From contig CAJXQC010000011.1 of the NCBI GenBank assembly GCA_913058495.1, forward strand, positions 50,084 through 114,083: 64,000 bases of DNA, written 5' to 3'. Shown piece by piece: positions 44,827 to 54,082 of this stretch. The notes below the pieces were generated by a model. The model saw nothing but the letters and a program-made list of their open reading frames with translations, did no database searches and was not told the origin of the DNA. This stretch comes from an uncultured Balneola sp. GTDB lineage: Bacteria > Bacteroidota > Rhodothermia > Balneolales > Balneolaceae. Every line of letters begins with the position of its first letter. The first letter of the stretch is position 1. Position numbers and translations under genes: made by a program.

Positions 44827-46377
44827 CTACTTAGGAAGTTTAGGAATAAAAGATTTAATAAGTCCCCAAATTCCTTTTGATGGCTTTCTAACTTTTTGCT
44901 TTCTATCAGTAGCTTTTTCAATTCGGTCAGGCCGGTCTTGTTTATTCCACAATTTGGGTGTTTTATTCTCCTTCTTGTCTTCCTTTTTCTTGGGCTTTGT
45001 TTTCTTCTTTAACTTAACCTCAACTTTTTTCTTCTCAACTTTTTTAGTTTCAGTAGGCTTTTTATCAATTTTTTCTGTTTTCTGAGCTTTGTTCTTTAGC
45101 TCTATTATTACTTTCCCTTCTTTATTTGTGGAAATAATAACCGTTTCTTTTTCAATATTTATTGGCTTTGAACTATCAGGTTTCTTGTTCTTTGCCTTAG
45201 TCTGAGGTTTTTTCTCAATCGGAGTTTTAGATTTTTCCTTAGATGAGTCTTTTTCTGAGGAATTTTTTTCTCCCGGCAGATCCAGAACCTTAAGATCTTC
45301 TCCTACTTTTTTCTTTATAGGATCAAAGTATTTTTCATCTGCTTTACTAACTAATGTAATTGCAATTCCTTCCTTATCATATCGGCCGGTTCTTCCACAT
45401 CTGTGGATGTAGTCCTCTACAGCTCTGGGCACATCATAATTAATAATCACAGAAACGTTATCGATATCAATTCCTCTGGCTAAAACATCAGTAGCAACTA
45501 TAACAGGAACAGTTCCATTTTTAAATGCTCTTAAAGAAGCTGTTCTTTCTTCCTGGGATCTGTCTCCATGGATACTTCCGGCATTAATGCCCTTTTTTTT
45601 CAGGGCTCTTTCTAATTCGTTTGTTCCTTTTTTAGTTGCTGAAAAGACTATACAAGAAGACCAATCAAGTTCATCAAGAAGGTCTTCAACTGCGCCTAGC
45701 TTCTTTCTTGGAGGTGCAAAATATGCTCTTTGATCTACTTGTTTTGACGTTGTAGAAACTTCGATCTCTATTTTAACAGGCTCTTTCATCACACTTTTCA
45801 TAAGCTTTTGAAGCTCTTTGGGCATCGTAGCTGAAAAAAGCATAGTGTGTCGTTGTTTCGGAAGCTTATCAATAATATGATTTACATCCGGCAGAAATCC
45901 CATATCCAACATTCTATCAGCTTCATCCAGTACCAGAAAATCAATATTACTGAAATCAACATCTAAAACTTTCATTTGATCTATAAGTCTTCCCGGAGTT
46001 GCAACGATGATATCAACACCAGCCCTTAGTGCATTGGCTTGCCTTGAAAAATCTTCCCCTCCAATTATGGTAGATGAACTAATTCCGGAATGATAACCCA
46101 ATGCAAAAATTTGCTCATCAATTTGTTGAGCTAATTCTCTTGTTGGCGATAAAATTAATGCTCTAGTACCACTAGATTGATTACGTAAAATTAATTCTAT
46201 TATCGGGATTACAAAAGCCCCTGTTTTTCCTGTTCCTGTCTGCGCTGCTCCTAAAATATCTTTGCCGTTTAAGGCCTCTGGAATACTTTGTTCTTGAATA
46301 GGAGTTGGTTCTGAATAACCAATATCAGATAATCCCATTTGCAGAGACTCATGGAGCTCAAAATCTTTAAATGTCAA
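44827..46377 (-). CDS. DEAD-box RNA helicase, RhlE-like, with Lys-rich tail
   Basis: A 516-residue ATP-dependent RNA helicase. Motifs seen: Q motif PTPIQEQSIP near 23, AAQTGTGKTGAF near 42, PTRELAQQ, TPGRLID, VLDEADRMLD near 148, SATMP, VATDVLARGIDI and YIHRCGRTGR near 320. After the helicase core (about residue 375) comes a 140-residue tail very rich in Lys, Glu and Pro, typical of RNA-binding tails in this family. It may act in ribosome assembly or cold adaptation. Confidence 0.94.
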   Translation of the reverse strand: MTFKDFELHESLQMGLSDIGYSEPTPIQEQSIPEALNGKDILGAAQTGTGKTGAFVIPIIELILRNQSSGTRALILSPTRELAQQIDEQIFALGYHSGISSSTIIGGEDFSRQANALRAGVDIIVATPGRLIDQMKVLDVDFSNIDFLVLDEADRMLDMGFLPDVNHIIDKLPKQRHTMLFSATMPKELQKLMKSVMKEPVKIEIEVSTTSKQVDQRAYFAPPRKKLGAVEDLLDELDWSSCIVFSATKKGTNELERALKKKGINAGSIHGDRSQEERTASLRAFKNGTVPVIVATDVLARGIDIDNVSVIINYDVPRAVEDYIHRCGRTGRYDKEGIAITLVSKADEKYFDPIKKKVGEDLKVLDLPGEKNSSEKDSSKEKSKTPIEKKPQTKAKNKKPDSSKPINIEKETVIISTNKEGKVIIELKNKAQKTEKIDKKPTETKKVEKKKVEVKLKKKTKPKKKEDKKENKTPKLWNKQDRPDRIEKATDRKQKVRKPSKGIWGLIKSFIPKLPK

Positions 46378-46423
46378 AGTGCTAAATTTCTTAAAAGTTC
46401 TAAATCATGTAAATATACACAGA

Positions 46424-46469
46424 AAGTACGGAATATATATTCCACTTTGGTGCTAATTTCCTGTACTTT
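46424..46469. promoter_or_regulatory. Palindromes in the helicase/FKBP divergent region
   Basis: GGAATATATATTCC (46430-46443) is a perfect 14-base palindrome. In addition AAAGTACGGAA (46424-46434) and TTCCTGTACTTT (46458-46469) form a near-perfect inverted repeat around it. The region is between two divergent starts and may be a regulator site. Confidence 0.5.
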
Positions 46470-46504
46470 TAGAATTGAGTTAAATTATCAATCAAAAAAA
46501 TACT

Positions 46505-47203
46505 ATGACTTTTAAAAATTCATCAAGATTAGCAGTTTTTCTGCTTCTATTGACAGGTTTTGCTTGTGACAATTCAAACGATCCATCTATAAGTAAAGAA
46601 GCTTCTCTTTCTACTTCTCAAGATAGTATAAGTTTTGCATTAGGATATCAGAACGGAGATTTCTTTGCCCGTGAAGGCGCAACAGACTTTAGTTATGATG
46701 CATACATTGCAGGATTTATAAATGGTTTGGAACAAAATGATTTACTTGATCAAGCAACCAGAAATTCACTTATCAATGATTTCAGAATGGAGTTAACTAC
46801 TGCCCTTAAAGAAAAAAACAAAGCTGAAGGTGAGGCATTTTTAGCTGAGAATAAAACTAAAGAAGGTGTAGTTGAAACTGAATCTGGCTTACAATATAAA
46901 GTTATTGATGAAGGAACCGGAAAATCACCAACTGCGCAAAGCACTGTTGAGGTACATTATGAGGGAACATTAATTGACGGTACTAAGTTTGACAGCTCTT
47001 ACGATAGAGGTGAAACTATTGAATTCCCGCTTAATGGTGTAATCCGAGGCTGGACTGAAGGGCTTCAGCTAATGAAAGAAGGAGCAACTTACATGTTTTA
47101 TATTCCTTCAGATTTAGCTTATGGAGAGAATCCAAGACCAGGTGGTCCGATTAAACCAAACAGCACTCTTATTTTTAAAGTGGACTTGATTACAGTTAAG
47201 TAA
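46505..47203 (+). CDS. FKBP-type peptidyl-prolyl isomerase lipoprotein (FkpA/Mip-like)
   Basis: A 232-residue lipoprotein isomerase. Lipobox LLTGFAC (Cys20). The N-terminal dimerisation part (SFALGYQNGDFF, about 35-110) is followed by a FKBP domain (about 120-232) with VEVHYEGTLIDGTKFDSSYDRG, IRGWTEGLQLMKEGATYMFYI and DLAYGENPRPGGPI, given here in short pieces only as far as needed: active-site Tyr, Asp, Phe, Trp and Tyr positions are kept. It helps fold periplasmic or outer-membrane proteins. Confidence 0.92.
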   Translation: MTFKNSSRLAVFLLLLTGFACDNSNDPSISKEASLSTSQDSISFALGYQNGDFFAREGATDFSYDAYIAGFINGLEQNDLLDQATRNSLINDFRMELTTALKEKNKAEGEAFLAENKTKEGVVETESGLQYKVIDEGTGKSPTAQSTVEVHYEGTLIDGTKFDSSYDRGETIEFPLNGVIRGWTEGLQLMKEGATYMFYIPSDLAYGENPRPGGPIKPNSTLIFKVDLITVK

Positions 47204-47225
47204 TACAATACTTCTTAATAAAAGA

Positions 47226-47258
47226 AAAAGCCCGTGATTTGAAATCACGGGCTTTTTT
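47226..47258. terminator. Strong bidirectional terminator
   Basis: GCCCGTGATTT and AAATCACGGGC form a perfect stem around a single G, flanked by A5 on the left and T6 on the right. It separates the convergent FKBP and Ala-rich lipoprotein genes and can serve both. Confidence 0.92.
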
Positions 47259-47276
47259 ATTGTCTTTATTAGCTTG

Positions 47277-48575
47277 TTACGAAGCTAGATTCGTTAGTAT
47301 GATAATACTAGTTACTGCTTCCAGATTTGCTTCACTCATGGAAGTAGAACCTGCGTTATCATCCGAAGTTGATTCAACATTACTGAAGAAAGTTGCAAAG
47401 ATATTCAGTGCTAAATCAGCTGAAGTTGTACTTGAAATAGCGTTCTCAAATACTGTTTTTGCACCAGTTTGAGAGTTGATTTCAGTATTTACGCTGATCA
47501 CAAAGTTAGCTTCTACAGAAGAATCACTTTCCATAGCTGTTTGAACATCTTCCTGATACTCTTCAAAAGCAGTTTCAACGTCAGCTTTTACACCTACAGC
47601 TGTTCTAAGAGCAGCTTTAAGAGTTACACCTGCATCTACAATAGCTTGTTTAGAGTCATCAGACATTTCAGAAGCTTCAGCTTCAGCTCTTACAGCAGCA
47701 TCAATCGCGATACCGGCCATAATAGAAGTTTGTGTTCTTACTGAATTTTCAACGTCTTCTGAAGCAGAACTTATGTTATTTATCATAACTCTTCCCCAAA
47801 CTTCGATTGCCTGAGCAGCTTTATTCGCTTCAACACCAGCACTTACAAAAGCACTTGCTGTTGTTTCTATGAATAAATCATATGCTTCAGTTTCAGCTTG
47901 AGTAGAACTGGCAGCTGTTAAATCCGCTTCCAGTTGAGCTTGAGCATCAGCTAATATACTAAGTGTTGCTTCAAGCTTTTCCTCACCATTCTCTTCTACT
48001 TCATTCGCAAAGAAGTCTGCTCTTGCTTCGGCAGAACTAGCTAAAGAAGCTGCGAATTGAGAAACTAATGATGCGTTGCTTCTTACTTCACTTTCATTTG
48101 ATGCTGTAACTATTGTCTCAATATCAGACTTAGTTACAATATCAGCATCACCTTGAGCTACTAATCTTGCAAAAACATTACTTTCTGCAGTAGACTCTGT
48201 ATCAATAGGTTTCAGCAGGATTGTTTGTCCGTTTTCTACATTAGCAGATAAGAAACCCATTGCTTCTGATCCATTATTTTCTGCAACTACAACAAAATTT
48301 TGTGCCGTATTTGCATTAAATGTAAGAGAAAAATCTCCGTTAGCATCAGTAGTAGTTTCTGCTCCATCAATAGTATTGATAGAACCGTTTGAGGTTACTG
48401 TTGCCATTGTGACAACTGTGCCCTCAGGTAGTGCTTTGGCGTTAGATTGGGACTGTTCAACATTACCATTCACGGTAGCTGAATCAGAATTATTATTACT
48501 ATCTGAGCATGCAAAGCCAATTACTGCAAGCATCAGAATCATTATTGGATATTTATAAAATTTGTCAGTCAACAT
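47277..48575 (-). CDS. Alanine-rich helical lipoprotein
   Basis: A 432-residue lipoprotein; the signal ends VIGFAC (Cys23). Residues 30-120 look like a small beta-sandwich of carboxypeptidase-regulatory type (DANGDFSLTFNAN). The rest is long, Ala/Ser/Glu-rich amphipathic helix (for example ASLASSAEARADFF and AVRAEAEASEMSDD), with no catalytic motif. Its composition is unlike its neighbours. Probably a surface or periplasmic structural protein; function unknown. Confidence 0.7.
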   Translation of the reverse strand: MLTDKFYKYPIMILMLAVIGFACSDSNNNSDSATVNGNVEQSQSNAKALPEGTVVTMATVTSNGSINTIDGAETTTDANGDFSLTFNANTAQNFVVVAENNGSEAMGFLSANVENGQTILLKPIDTESTAESNVFARLVAQGDADIVTKSDIETIVTASNESEVRSNASLVSQFAASLASSAEARADFFANEVEENGEEKLEATLSILADAQAQLEADLTAASSTQAETEAYDLFIETTASAFVSAGVEANKAAQAIEVWGRVMINNISSASEDVENSVRTQTSIMAGIAIDAAVRAEAEASEMSDDSKQAIVDAGVTLKAALRTAVGVKADVETAFEEYQEDVQTAMESDSSVEANFVISVNTEINSQTGAKTVFENAISSTTSADLALNIFATFFSNVESTSDDNAGSTSMSEANLEAVTSIIILTNLAS

Positions 48576-48768
48576 ATTTAGTTGGTTTGTTTTGATTAAC
48601 TACTACCTTCAACAGACTTCAACTATCATTGTTCCGACAATCACATTAAGTTTTTTTAAACAACCAATAATGGTTTATTTACGTAATCAATTAATACCTA
48701 ATTTTTTACATGTTATCTCTAATTAGAAATTTTTAAGGGAAATAATGGTAATATTATCGCATATTAAA

Positions 48769-48866
48769 ATAGGAAATCGGATATCATCCAATTTCCTATG
48801 AATACGTTGGCTTTTTCGGGGTACAATCGTAAAGCTGCAACACATATGTGTTGTGGCTTTTTTTTT
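48769..48866 (+). ncRNA. Candidate small RNA with two hairpins
   Basis: The 294 bases between the lipoprotein and recD genes hold no open frame on the plus strand, yet end in a plus-strand terminator. The inner part has a strong stem, ATAGGAAATCGGAT / ATCCAATTTCCTAT (48769-48799), a 31-base linker, and the terminator hairpin. The 5' end is not defined; no clear promoter of the window's consensus is seen. I recognise no known RNA family. Confidence 0.4.
48831..48866 (+). terminator. Intrinsic terminator (plus strand), orphan
   Basis: AAAGC, bulge TG, CAACACAT / ATGTGTTG, bulge TG, GCTTT, then a run of nine or more T on the plus strand. Both neighbouring genes are on the minus strand, so it does not end a known gene. 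Confidence 0.75.
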
Positions 48867-48869
48867 AAG

Positions 48870-50576
48870 CTAGTTTTGAATTTTTTCAGGAATTGCGCTG
48901 GATCTTTTAATTTCTTTTAAGATCATTTGCTTTATTATTTCCCTTCTTCCTATTACAAGAGCACTTTCCTTGGCTCTTGTTACACCTGTATACAATAATT
49001 CTTTAGAAAGTACCGGATTAAGCTTGTCTGAAATAAATATACACACGTTTTCAAATTCAGAACCCTGACTTTTATGAATCGTAATGGCATACGCGGAATC
49101 AAAATCATATAACTCTGCGGTATGTATATCCCTGCTATTCCCAAACCGAACAACCAAAGCTCCATCTGTTTGTTTTATACAAGTTCCAATCTCTCCATTA
49201 CTGATGCCTAATCTTGCATTATTTTTTGTAGTAAGAACTCTTCTTCCTTCATACCATTCCTGACTAAATGGTATACCTAAAATACTTTTAAGATTACTTT
49301 CTACAAGTTTGTTTAAATTTTCGGTGCCAAATCGGCCTTTTCTGTTTGAGCACAGAAACTGTGTCCGAGATCCCAGGTTTATTATTTCTTCAGAATAAGA
49401 CCGAACAAGTTCTTCAATGTCTCTGGAAATGGGTTCTTGTATTTTTATATGATCCGATTTTTCAGCAATATCCATGAAAGCTTCAAAATCCTGTTCATTA
49501 ATCGATACTGCCAGCTGGGGGATTCCAGTACTACTGCTGGAGCGATAACTTTTTGTTAATAATACAATGTTATCATTAATTATGTTTGAAGACGTTGATT
49601 CCTCAACTGTTAATTCAAATTGTTTTAAAATTGATGCAGTGTTTTCATTAAAAGAATTATTAGCTGTCCAACAAATATCGCCCAGCACTGAGCCTGCCTC
49701 TACAGAGGCGAGTTGGTCTTTATCACCAAGAACAATTAGACGTGCAGTGTTCTTAAGTGCTCTTGTCAGGCTTACCCACATTCTGATATCCAACATTGAT
49801 GCTTCATCTACTATAACAATATCGTAAACCAGTTTTTGTTTTTCATTGAACCTGAATTCTCCATTACGTCTTGATCCCAGTAATTTGTGTAAAGTTGAAA
49901 CCTCAAATTCTTCGTTGAGATCTGTGATTGATTCATTTAATCGCTCTGCGGCTTTACCGGTTGGAGCAGCTAATGCTATTTTCACTTCCGGATTCTGACT
50001 TTTCAGTACACTCAATATCTTTTTAACAGTATAAGTTTTTCCGGTGCCGGGCCCACCTGAGATAATTAAAAAAGGTTTAAAAAGGGCCAAACAAGTCGCT
50101 ATTTTTTGAAGATCATCTCTATCAGTACTGTTTAGAAAAATCTTATTTAGCTCCTCAGCTATAACTGAATTCTTAGCTGATATACTTTGCTGAGTTTTTG
50201 CTTTAAGCCAGGTAACCAACTCTGCTTCAAAGCTCCATAATTTATGAATATATAAACGATTACCCTCCAAAATGAGCGGTTTATATTCCCCTACTGATCC
50301 AACAAAACCAGACGATTCTAAAGCTGATTTCAAAACTAAAGTTGATTTCTCTGTTAAGCCTATTTTTTTTGCAAGCAGTGACTCTTCTAGTTTCTCTAAA
50401 TCTGTACAAATGTTTCCATTAAGCTGATCATGAACTGCAACCAGTGCACAAAGAAGAGCGGTTTCTGATTCATCCGGTTTAATCCTATTTAAGAATCTGA
50501 TAAATTCTAATTCAAAAACCCCAATTTCATCATCCTTTTTTAGAGATTGAAGATATGTCATCAAACTTTTCTTCAA
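48870..50576 (-). CDS. recD: Exodeoxyribonuclease V alpha subunit (RecD)
   Basis: RecD is the fast 5'-3' helicase of the RecBCD enzyme, which resects double-strand ends until Chi. The 568-residue protein has Walker A ISGGPGTGKTYTVKKIL near residue 171, DIVIVDEASMLDIRMW near 255, and the C-terminal motif YAITIHKSQGSEFENV near 490. Length is close to E. coli RecD (608). The start may be TTG 50576, overlapping the recB stop by four bases, or ATG 50561 five codons later. Confidence 0.93.
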   Translation of the reverse strand: MKKSLMTYLQSLKKDDEIGVFELEFIRFLNRIKPDESETALLCALVAVHDQLNGNICTDLEKLEESLLAKKIGLTEKSTLVLKSALESSGFVGSVGEYKPLILEGNRLYIHKLWSFEAELVTWLKAKTQQSISAKNSVIAEELNKIFLNSTDRDDLQKIATCLALFKPFLIISGGPGTGKTYTVKKILSVLKSQNPEVKIALAAPTGKAAERLNESITDLNEEFEVSTLHKLLGSRRNGEFRFNEKQKLVYDIVIVDEASMLDIRMWVSLTRALKNTARLIVLGDKDQLASVEAGSVLGDICWTANNSFNENTASILKQFELTVEESTSSNIINDNIVLLTKSYRSSSSTGIPQLAVSINEQDFEAFMDIAEKSDHIKIQEPISRDIEELVRSYSEEIINLGSRTQFLCSNRKGRFGTENLNKLVESNLKSILGIPFSQEWYEGRRVLTTKNNARLGISNGEIGTCIKQTDGALVVRFGNSRDIHTAELYDFDSAYAITIHKSQGSEFENVCIFISDKLNPVLSKELLYTGVTRAKESALVIGRREIIKQMILKEIKRSSAIPEKIQN

Positions 50577-53500
50577 TGCGTACCCTCTATTAGATCGTTA
50601 AAAACCATTACAACCTCTTCATCAGGTTTATCAAAATACACACCCGATCCAGGTATCTTTGGATCAATGCCCCTCATAAATAAGTAAAACACACCTCCAA
50701 AATCTGATTCGTAACTGAAATCTGGTATTCTCATTTTAAGAAATTTGACGAGTGCCAGAGTGTAGATATGGTATTGAAGATCGTAGTTCGATGATATAAT
50801 TGCCTCTCTGAGTTGGTCTATGTGATAATCTTCTAGTTCATATCCCAGAAAATTGCTCTTATAATCTAGTATGTAATATTTACCATTGTGCTTAAAAATC
50901 AGATCAATAAACCCTTTCATATAACCGGAAACGGATTCAGTTTCTTTATTAAAACTTACTGTATTTCTTATTGATGACAACAAATCGTGATTTGATACAT
51001 TATTCACCGGAAAATGAAATTCCATTTCCTTTAATACAGAAGACTCATCTAGATCTTTAAGTTTGATTTCGTCTTTCAAAGAGTGATTTAAAGTTTCGTA
51101 AACCCAATGCAGCAATACATCTTTCCATTCGGCGTCAATGCCAATTTCATTCATATTTTGTAAAACTATCTGTTCAGTTTCTAAATCATCAGAAAAAGAA
51201 ATGTCCTCAAATATGTAGTGTAATAAGTTCCCTGTTTCAACGCCTCTCGGAAACGTTAATCTGGATTTAGCTGATTCGGAATTATCTTCCATTTTTACAT
51301 CTCTTACTGATAATTCAAACTCATCGTAGTCTTTATCTGCGAACGAACCATGTGAAGAGGAAAGTGAAGAAAAACTTAGTATACGTTTAAACTGAAACAG
51401 ATCTGGTCGGTTAGTTTTTTGAACACTCAGATCAGTACTAGTATGATTACCTGCGACCTTATAAGTTAGAGAATCAACTGAAGATTTATTCAGTTTTTCT
51501 GAAGCAGTTATATATTCAGAATTTTCATACGTATTGAATTTTTTAAGTGCTTCCTTTAATAATTCTTCTTTTTCTTTAACCTTTAGATTTTGATCGAATA
51601 AAGTTTCCGAATCTGCTAAGGTTGCAAATAGTGCCGATTTTGTAAGCCCACTGTAATCTGCAAAAGGTACAATACATGCATATTTAGCTCTTGTAAATGC
51701 TACGTAGTTCAGGCGAAGACTGTCAGCAAGAAGTTCATTCTGGCTTTTTTCTGAAACCTCTGGCTTTGGATTTGTAGAAAGATCAATACAAAGTCTGTTG
51801 TTCTCGTCATGATATTCTGTATAGTTCAAACCCTTTGAGTTGGCACTGTCAAACTTATCCCATAAAAAAGGAACGAATACAATAGGATACTCAAGGCCTT
51901 TACTTGAGTGTAGAGTAGAAATATTTACTAAATCTGAATCGCTTTCCAGTCTTATCAATTCTTCATCAGATGGTGCTGATTCAGCTCCTGATTTCTTTAT
52001 AAGGTATCTCAGTAATGCTTTTAAAGGTTTTTTTCCTTTTTGCTCCCTTTTTGATAACAGCTCCAAAAGGTGATCAAGGTTTGTTAACCGTCTTTCCGGA
52101 TCATCCTGCTTTGCGAGGTTTTCTCTTATTCCAAAAAAGGAGTCGAGAATTTTAAATGAAGCTAATAAACCTTTTGTAGAGTACACTTCATCAGAATTTA
52201 TAAAAGCAGATACAATTTGAGTCCATTTTTCCTCTTCATCTTTAAGCTTCAACAGATCATGTGCTGTAAAGCCAATAAATGAAGTCGCTAAAGCTGCCCG
52301 TACTAAACTGATATTAGAATTGTCTGTAGCCGCCTTTAAAATTATATAAAGACCTTCACTTTCTTTTGTTTTAAAGACAGGTTGTCTTGTTTTAAGTGTG
52401 CTCTTTATCCCTTTACTGCTTAGTGCATTCTGAATAGCTTCTCCCTCCTTCTTTCTTCTCACAAGCACCGCTATATCTTTTGGTTGCACAAAACGATCGT
52501 CTATTTTAAAATCCTTATTCAAAAATTCTGAGACCTGTTCGGAAACATAATTACAAACAGCCTCAGTACATTCATCCTTATTCGCTTTGATTTCACAATC
52601 CACGAATGAAAAAGAAGTAACCGGATTACCGGAATATTGAAATTGTGAAGCTTCTTTAGTATCCGGAAATACTGCAGCCCTGAATGTCGGTTCTTCATAA
52701 ACAAACGGGTTTTTACTTGAACCAAAAACTTTGTTAACTGCAGAGATCATCCCTTCGGTAGATCGGTAATTAAAATTCAGAGAATATTTTCGATCTTCTC
52801 TGACATCTTCAGTTGCCTGGAAGTAGGTAAACAGATCTGCACCTCTGAAGCTGTAAATTGCTTGCTTGGGATCGCCGATCATAAATAACGATGCTTTAGA
52901 TTTCTCAAAAATCTTTTTGAATATAGAGTATTGCACCGGATCTGTATCCTGAAATTCATCAATCAATGCTACTGGATACTTTTCTGCAATTTTAGTCTGA
53001 AGTTCCTTAGTTAGATTCTGATTAACAGTTTGGAGCAAATCATCAAAACTGAGAACATTTTCTCTGTCCTTCTGTTTCTGCATTTTGGTTTCTAACTCTC
53101 TGATAGCTTTTATTAGAAAATCAGCTCGTACAAGATCTAATGTTTCTACTTTTAACAGATAATCATCTATGTATTCGCAAATTAAAGGGAGATCAGGTTC
53201 ATAGCCTTTGTTAGCTCCTTTTCTAATTTTAGCGGTACCAAAAGAACTCAACTTTTCGAATCCGGTGAAAGGAATTACCGATTGCTTGATCCAATTTTCG
53301 AAATCGTTAAAGTAATTCAGAAAGGCACTTTGTTTGTACCATGAACCATGCATTTTACCGGAAAAGATGATTTCATTTAAGTGATCTTTATCTTCCTCCC
53401 ACCTTTCTTGAATTTTTGTGAAGGCTGATTTTATACTCTCAAAAACATTTCGGATATCTTTTTCACTGAGCTGATCAGGCTTGAGAACAGCGTATGATTT

Positions 53501-54082
53501 ATTTAGAATTTTGTCTGCAAGTTGGGATAAACTATCCGGATTTATGCCTGCCGAAATTAGAAAGTTTATAAAACTTCTCCCGTCCTCTGAAGTTGAAGCT
53601 TCTGAAATAAATGCTTTCCAAAACGAGTCTACACTTTCTTGTAACAGATCTCCGGTGTCAGTAACAATTTCAAAATCAGACTGCACATTCAAATCAATAC
53701 TATATTCCCGAAGCAATTTCTGACAAAATCCATGTATAGTTGAAATAACAGCTTCATCAAAAGAGAACAAAGCCTTTTTTAAACACTCTGTTTTATGCTC
53801 AGAATTTCCTGTCTTTATTTCCTGCAGAAAAGAATCATTCTTTGTATCACTACCTTCTAATACTTGAATGCATTCCTGTATTCTTGAACGAATACGTTGC
53901 TTAAGTTCGGAAGTAGCATCTTCAGTAAAAGTAAGTACAAGAATTTCCGAAGGTGAAATATTTTGCTCAATTAATGCCCTGATGTAAAGTGAGGTAATGT
54001 TATAGGTTTTGCCGGTTCCTGCACTTGCCTCAACAAGATTAAAACCTTTGAAATCGATATTAAAAATATCCAGAGGTTTCAT
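50573..54082 (-). CDS. recB: Exodeoxyribonuclease V beta subunit (RecB)
   Basis: RecB carries the 3'-5' helicase and the nuclease of RecBCD. The 1169-residue protein (E. coli 1180) has Walker A LVEASAGTGKTYNITSLYI near residue 16, ALIDEFQDTDPVQYSIF, GDPKQAIYSFRGADLFTY and STLHSSKGLEYPIVFVP near 745. The C-terminal nuclease motif GFIDLIFKHNGKYY-ILDYKSNFLG (the two parts are adjacent) lies near residue 1080, with Asp, Asp and Lys all present. Overlaps recC and recD by four bases each. Confidence 0.96.
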   Translation of the reverse strand: MKPLDIFNIDFKGFNLVEASAGTGKTYNITSLYIRALIEQNISPSEILVLTFTEDATSELKQRIRSRIQECIQVLEGSDTKNDSFLQEIKTGNSEHKTECLKKALFSFDEAVISTIHGFCQKLLREYSIDLNVQSDFEIVTDTGDLLQESVDSFWKAFISEASTSEDGRSFINFLISAGINPDSLSQLADKILNKSYAVLKPDQLSEKDIRNVFESIKSAFTKIQERWEEDKDHLNEIIFSGKMHGSWYKQSAFLNYFNDFENWIKQSVIPFTGFEKLSSFGTAKIRKGANKGYEPDLPLICEYIDDYLLKVETLDLVRADFLIKAIRELETKMQKQKDRENVLSFDDLLQTVNQNLTKELQTKIAEKYPVALIDEFQDTDPVQYSIFKKIFEKSKASLFMIGDPKQAIYSFRGADLFTYFQATEDVREDRKYSLNFNYRSTEGMISAVNKVFGSSKNPFVYEEPTFRAAVFPDTKEASQFQYSGNPVTSFSFVDCEIKANKDECTEAVCNYVSEQVSEFLNKDFKIDDRFVQPKDIAVLVRRKKEGEAIQNALSSKGIKSTLKTRQPVFKTKESEGLYIILKAATDNSNISLVRAALATSFIGFTAHDLLKLKDEEEKWTQIVSAFINSDEVYSTKGLLASFKILDSFFGIRENLAKQDDPERRLTNLDHLLELLSKREQKGKKPLKALLRYLIKKSGAESAPSDEELIRLESDSDLVNISTLHSSKGLEYPIVFVPFLWDKFDSANSKGLNYTEYHDENNRLCIDLSTNPKPEVSEKSQNELLADSLRLNYVAFTRAKYACIVPFADYSGLTKSALFATLADSETLFDQNLKVKEKEELLKEALKKFNTYENSEYITASEKLNKSSVDSLTYKVAGNHTSTDLSVQKTNRPDLFQFKRILSFSSLSSSHGSFADKDYDEFELSVRDVKMEDNSESAKSRLTFPRGVETGNLLHYIFEDISFSDDLETEQIVLQNMNEIGIDAEWKDVLLHWVYETLNHSLKDEIKLKDLDESSVLKEMEFHFPVNNVSNHDLLSSIRNTVSFNKETESVSGYMKGFIDLIFKHNGKYYILDYKSNFLGYELEDYHIDQLREAIISSNYDLQYHIYTLALVKFLKMRIPDFSYESDFGGVFYLFMRGIDPKIPGSGVYFDKPDEEVVMVFNDLIEGTH

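Noticed and set aside
44775..44921. Longer start for alkaline phosphatase
   Set aside because: The extra 49 residues overlap the DEAD-box gene and precede a perfect lipoprotein signal at 44774.
47469..47744. Plus-strand frame opposite the Ala-rich lipoprotein
   Set aside because: It is a shadow of the minus-strand gene, with Cys/Ser/Tyr-rich composition and no start signals.
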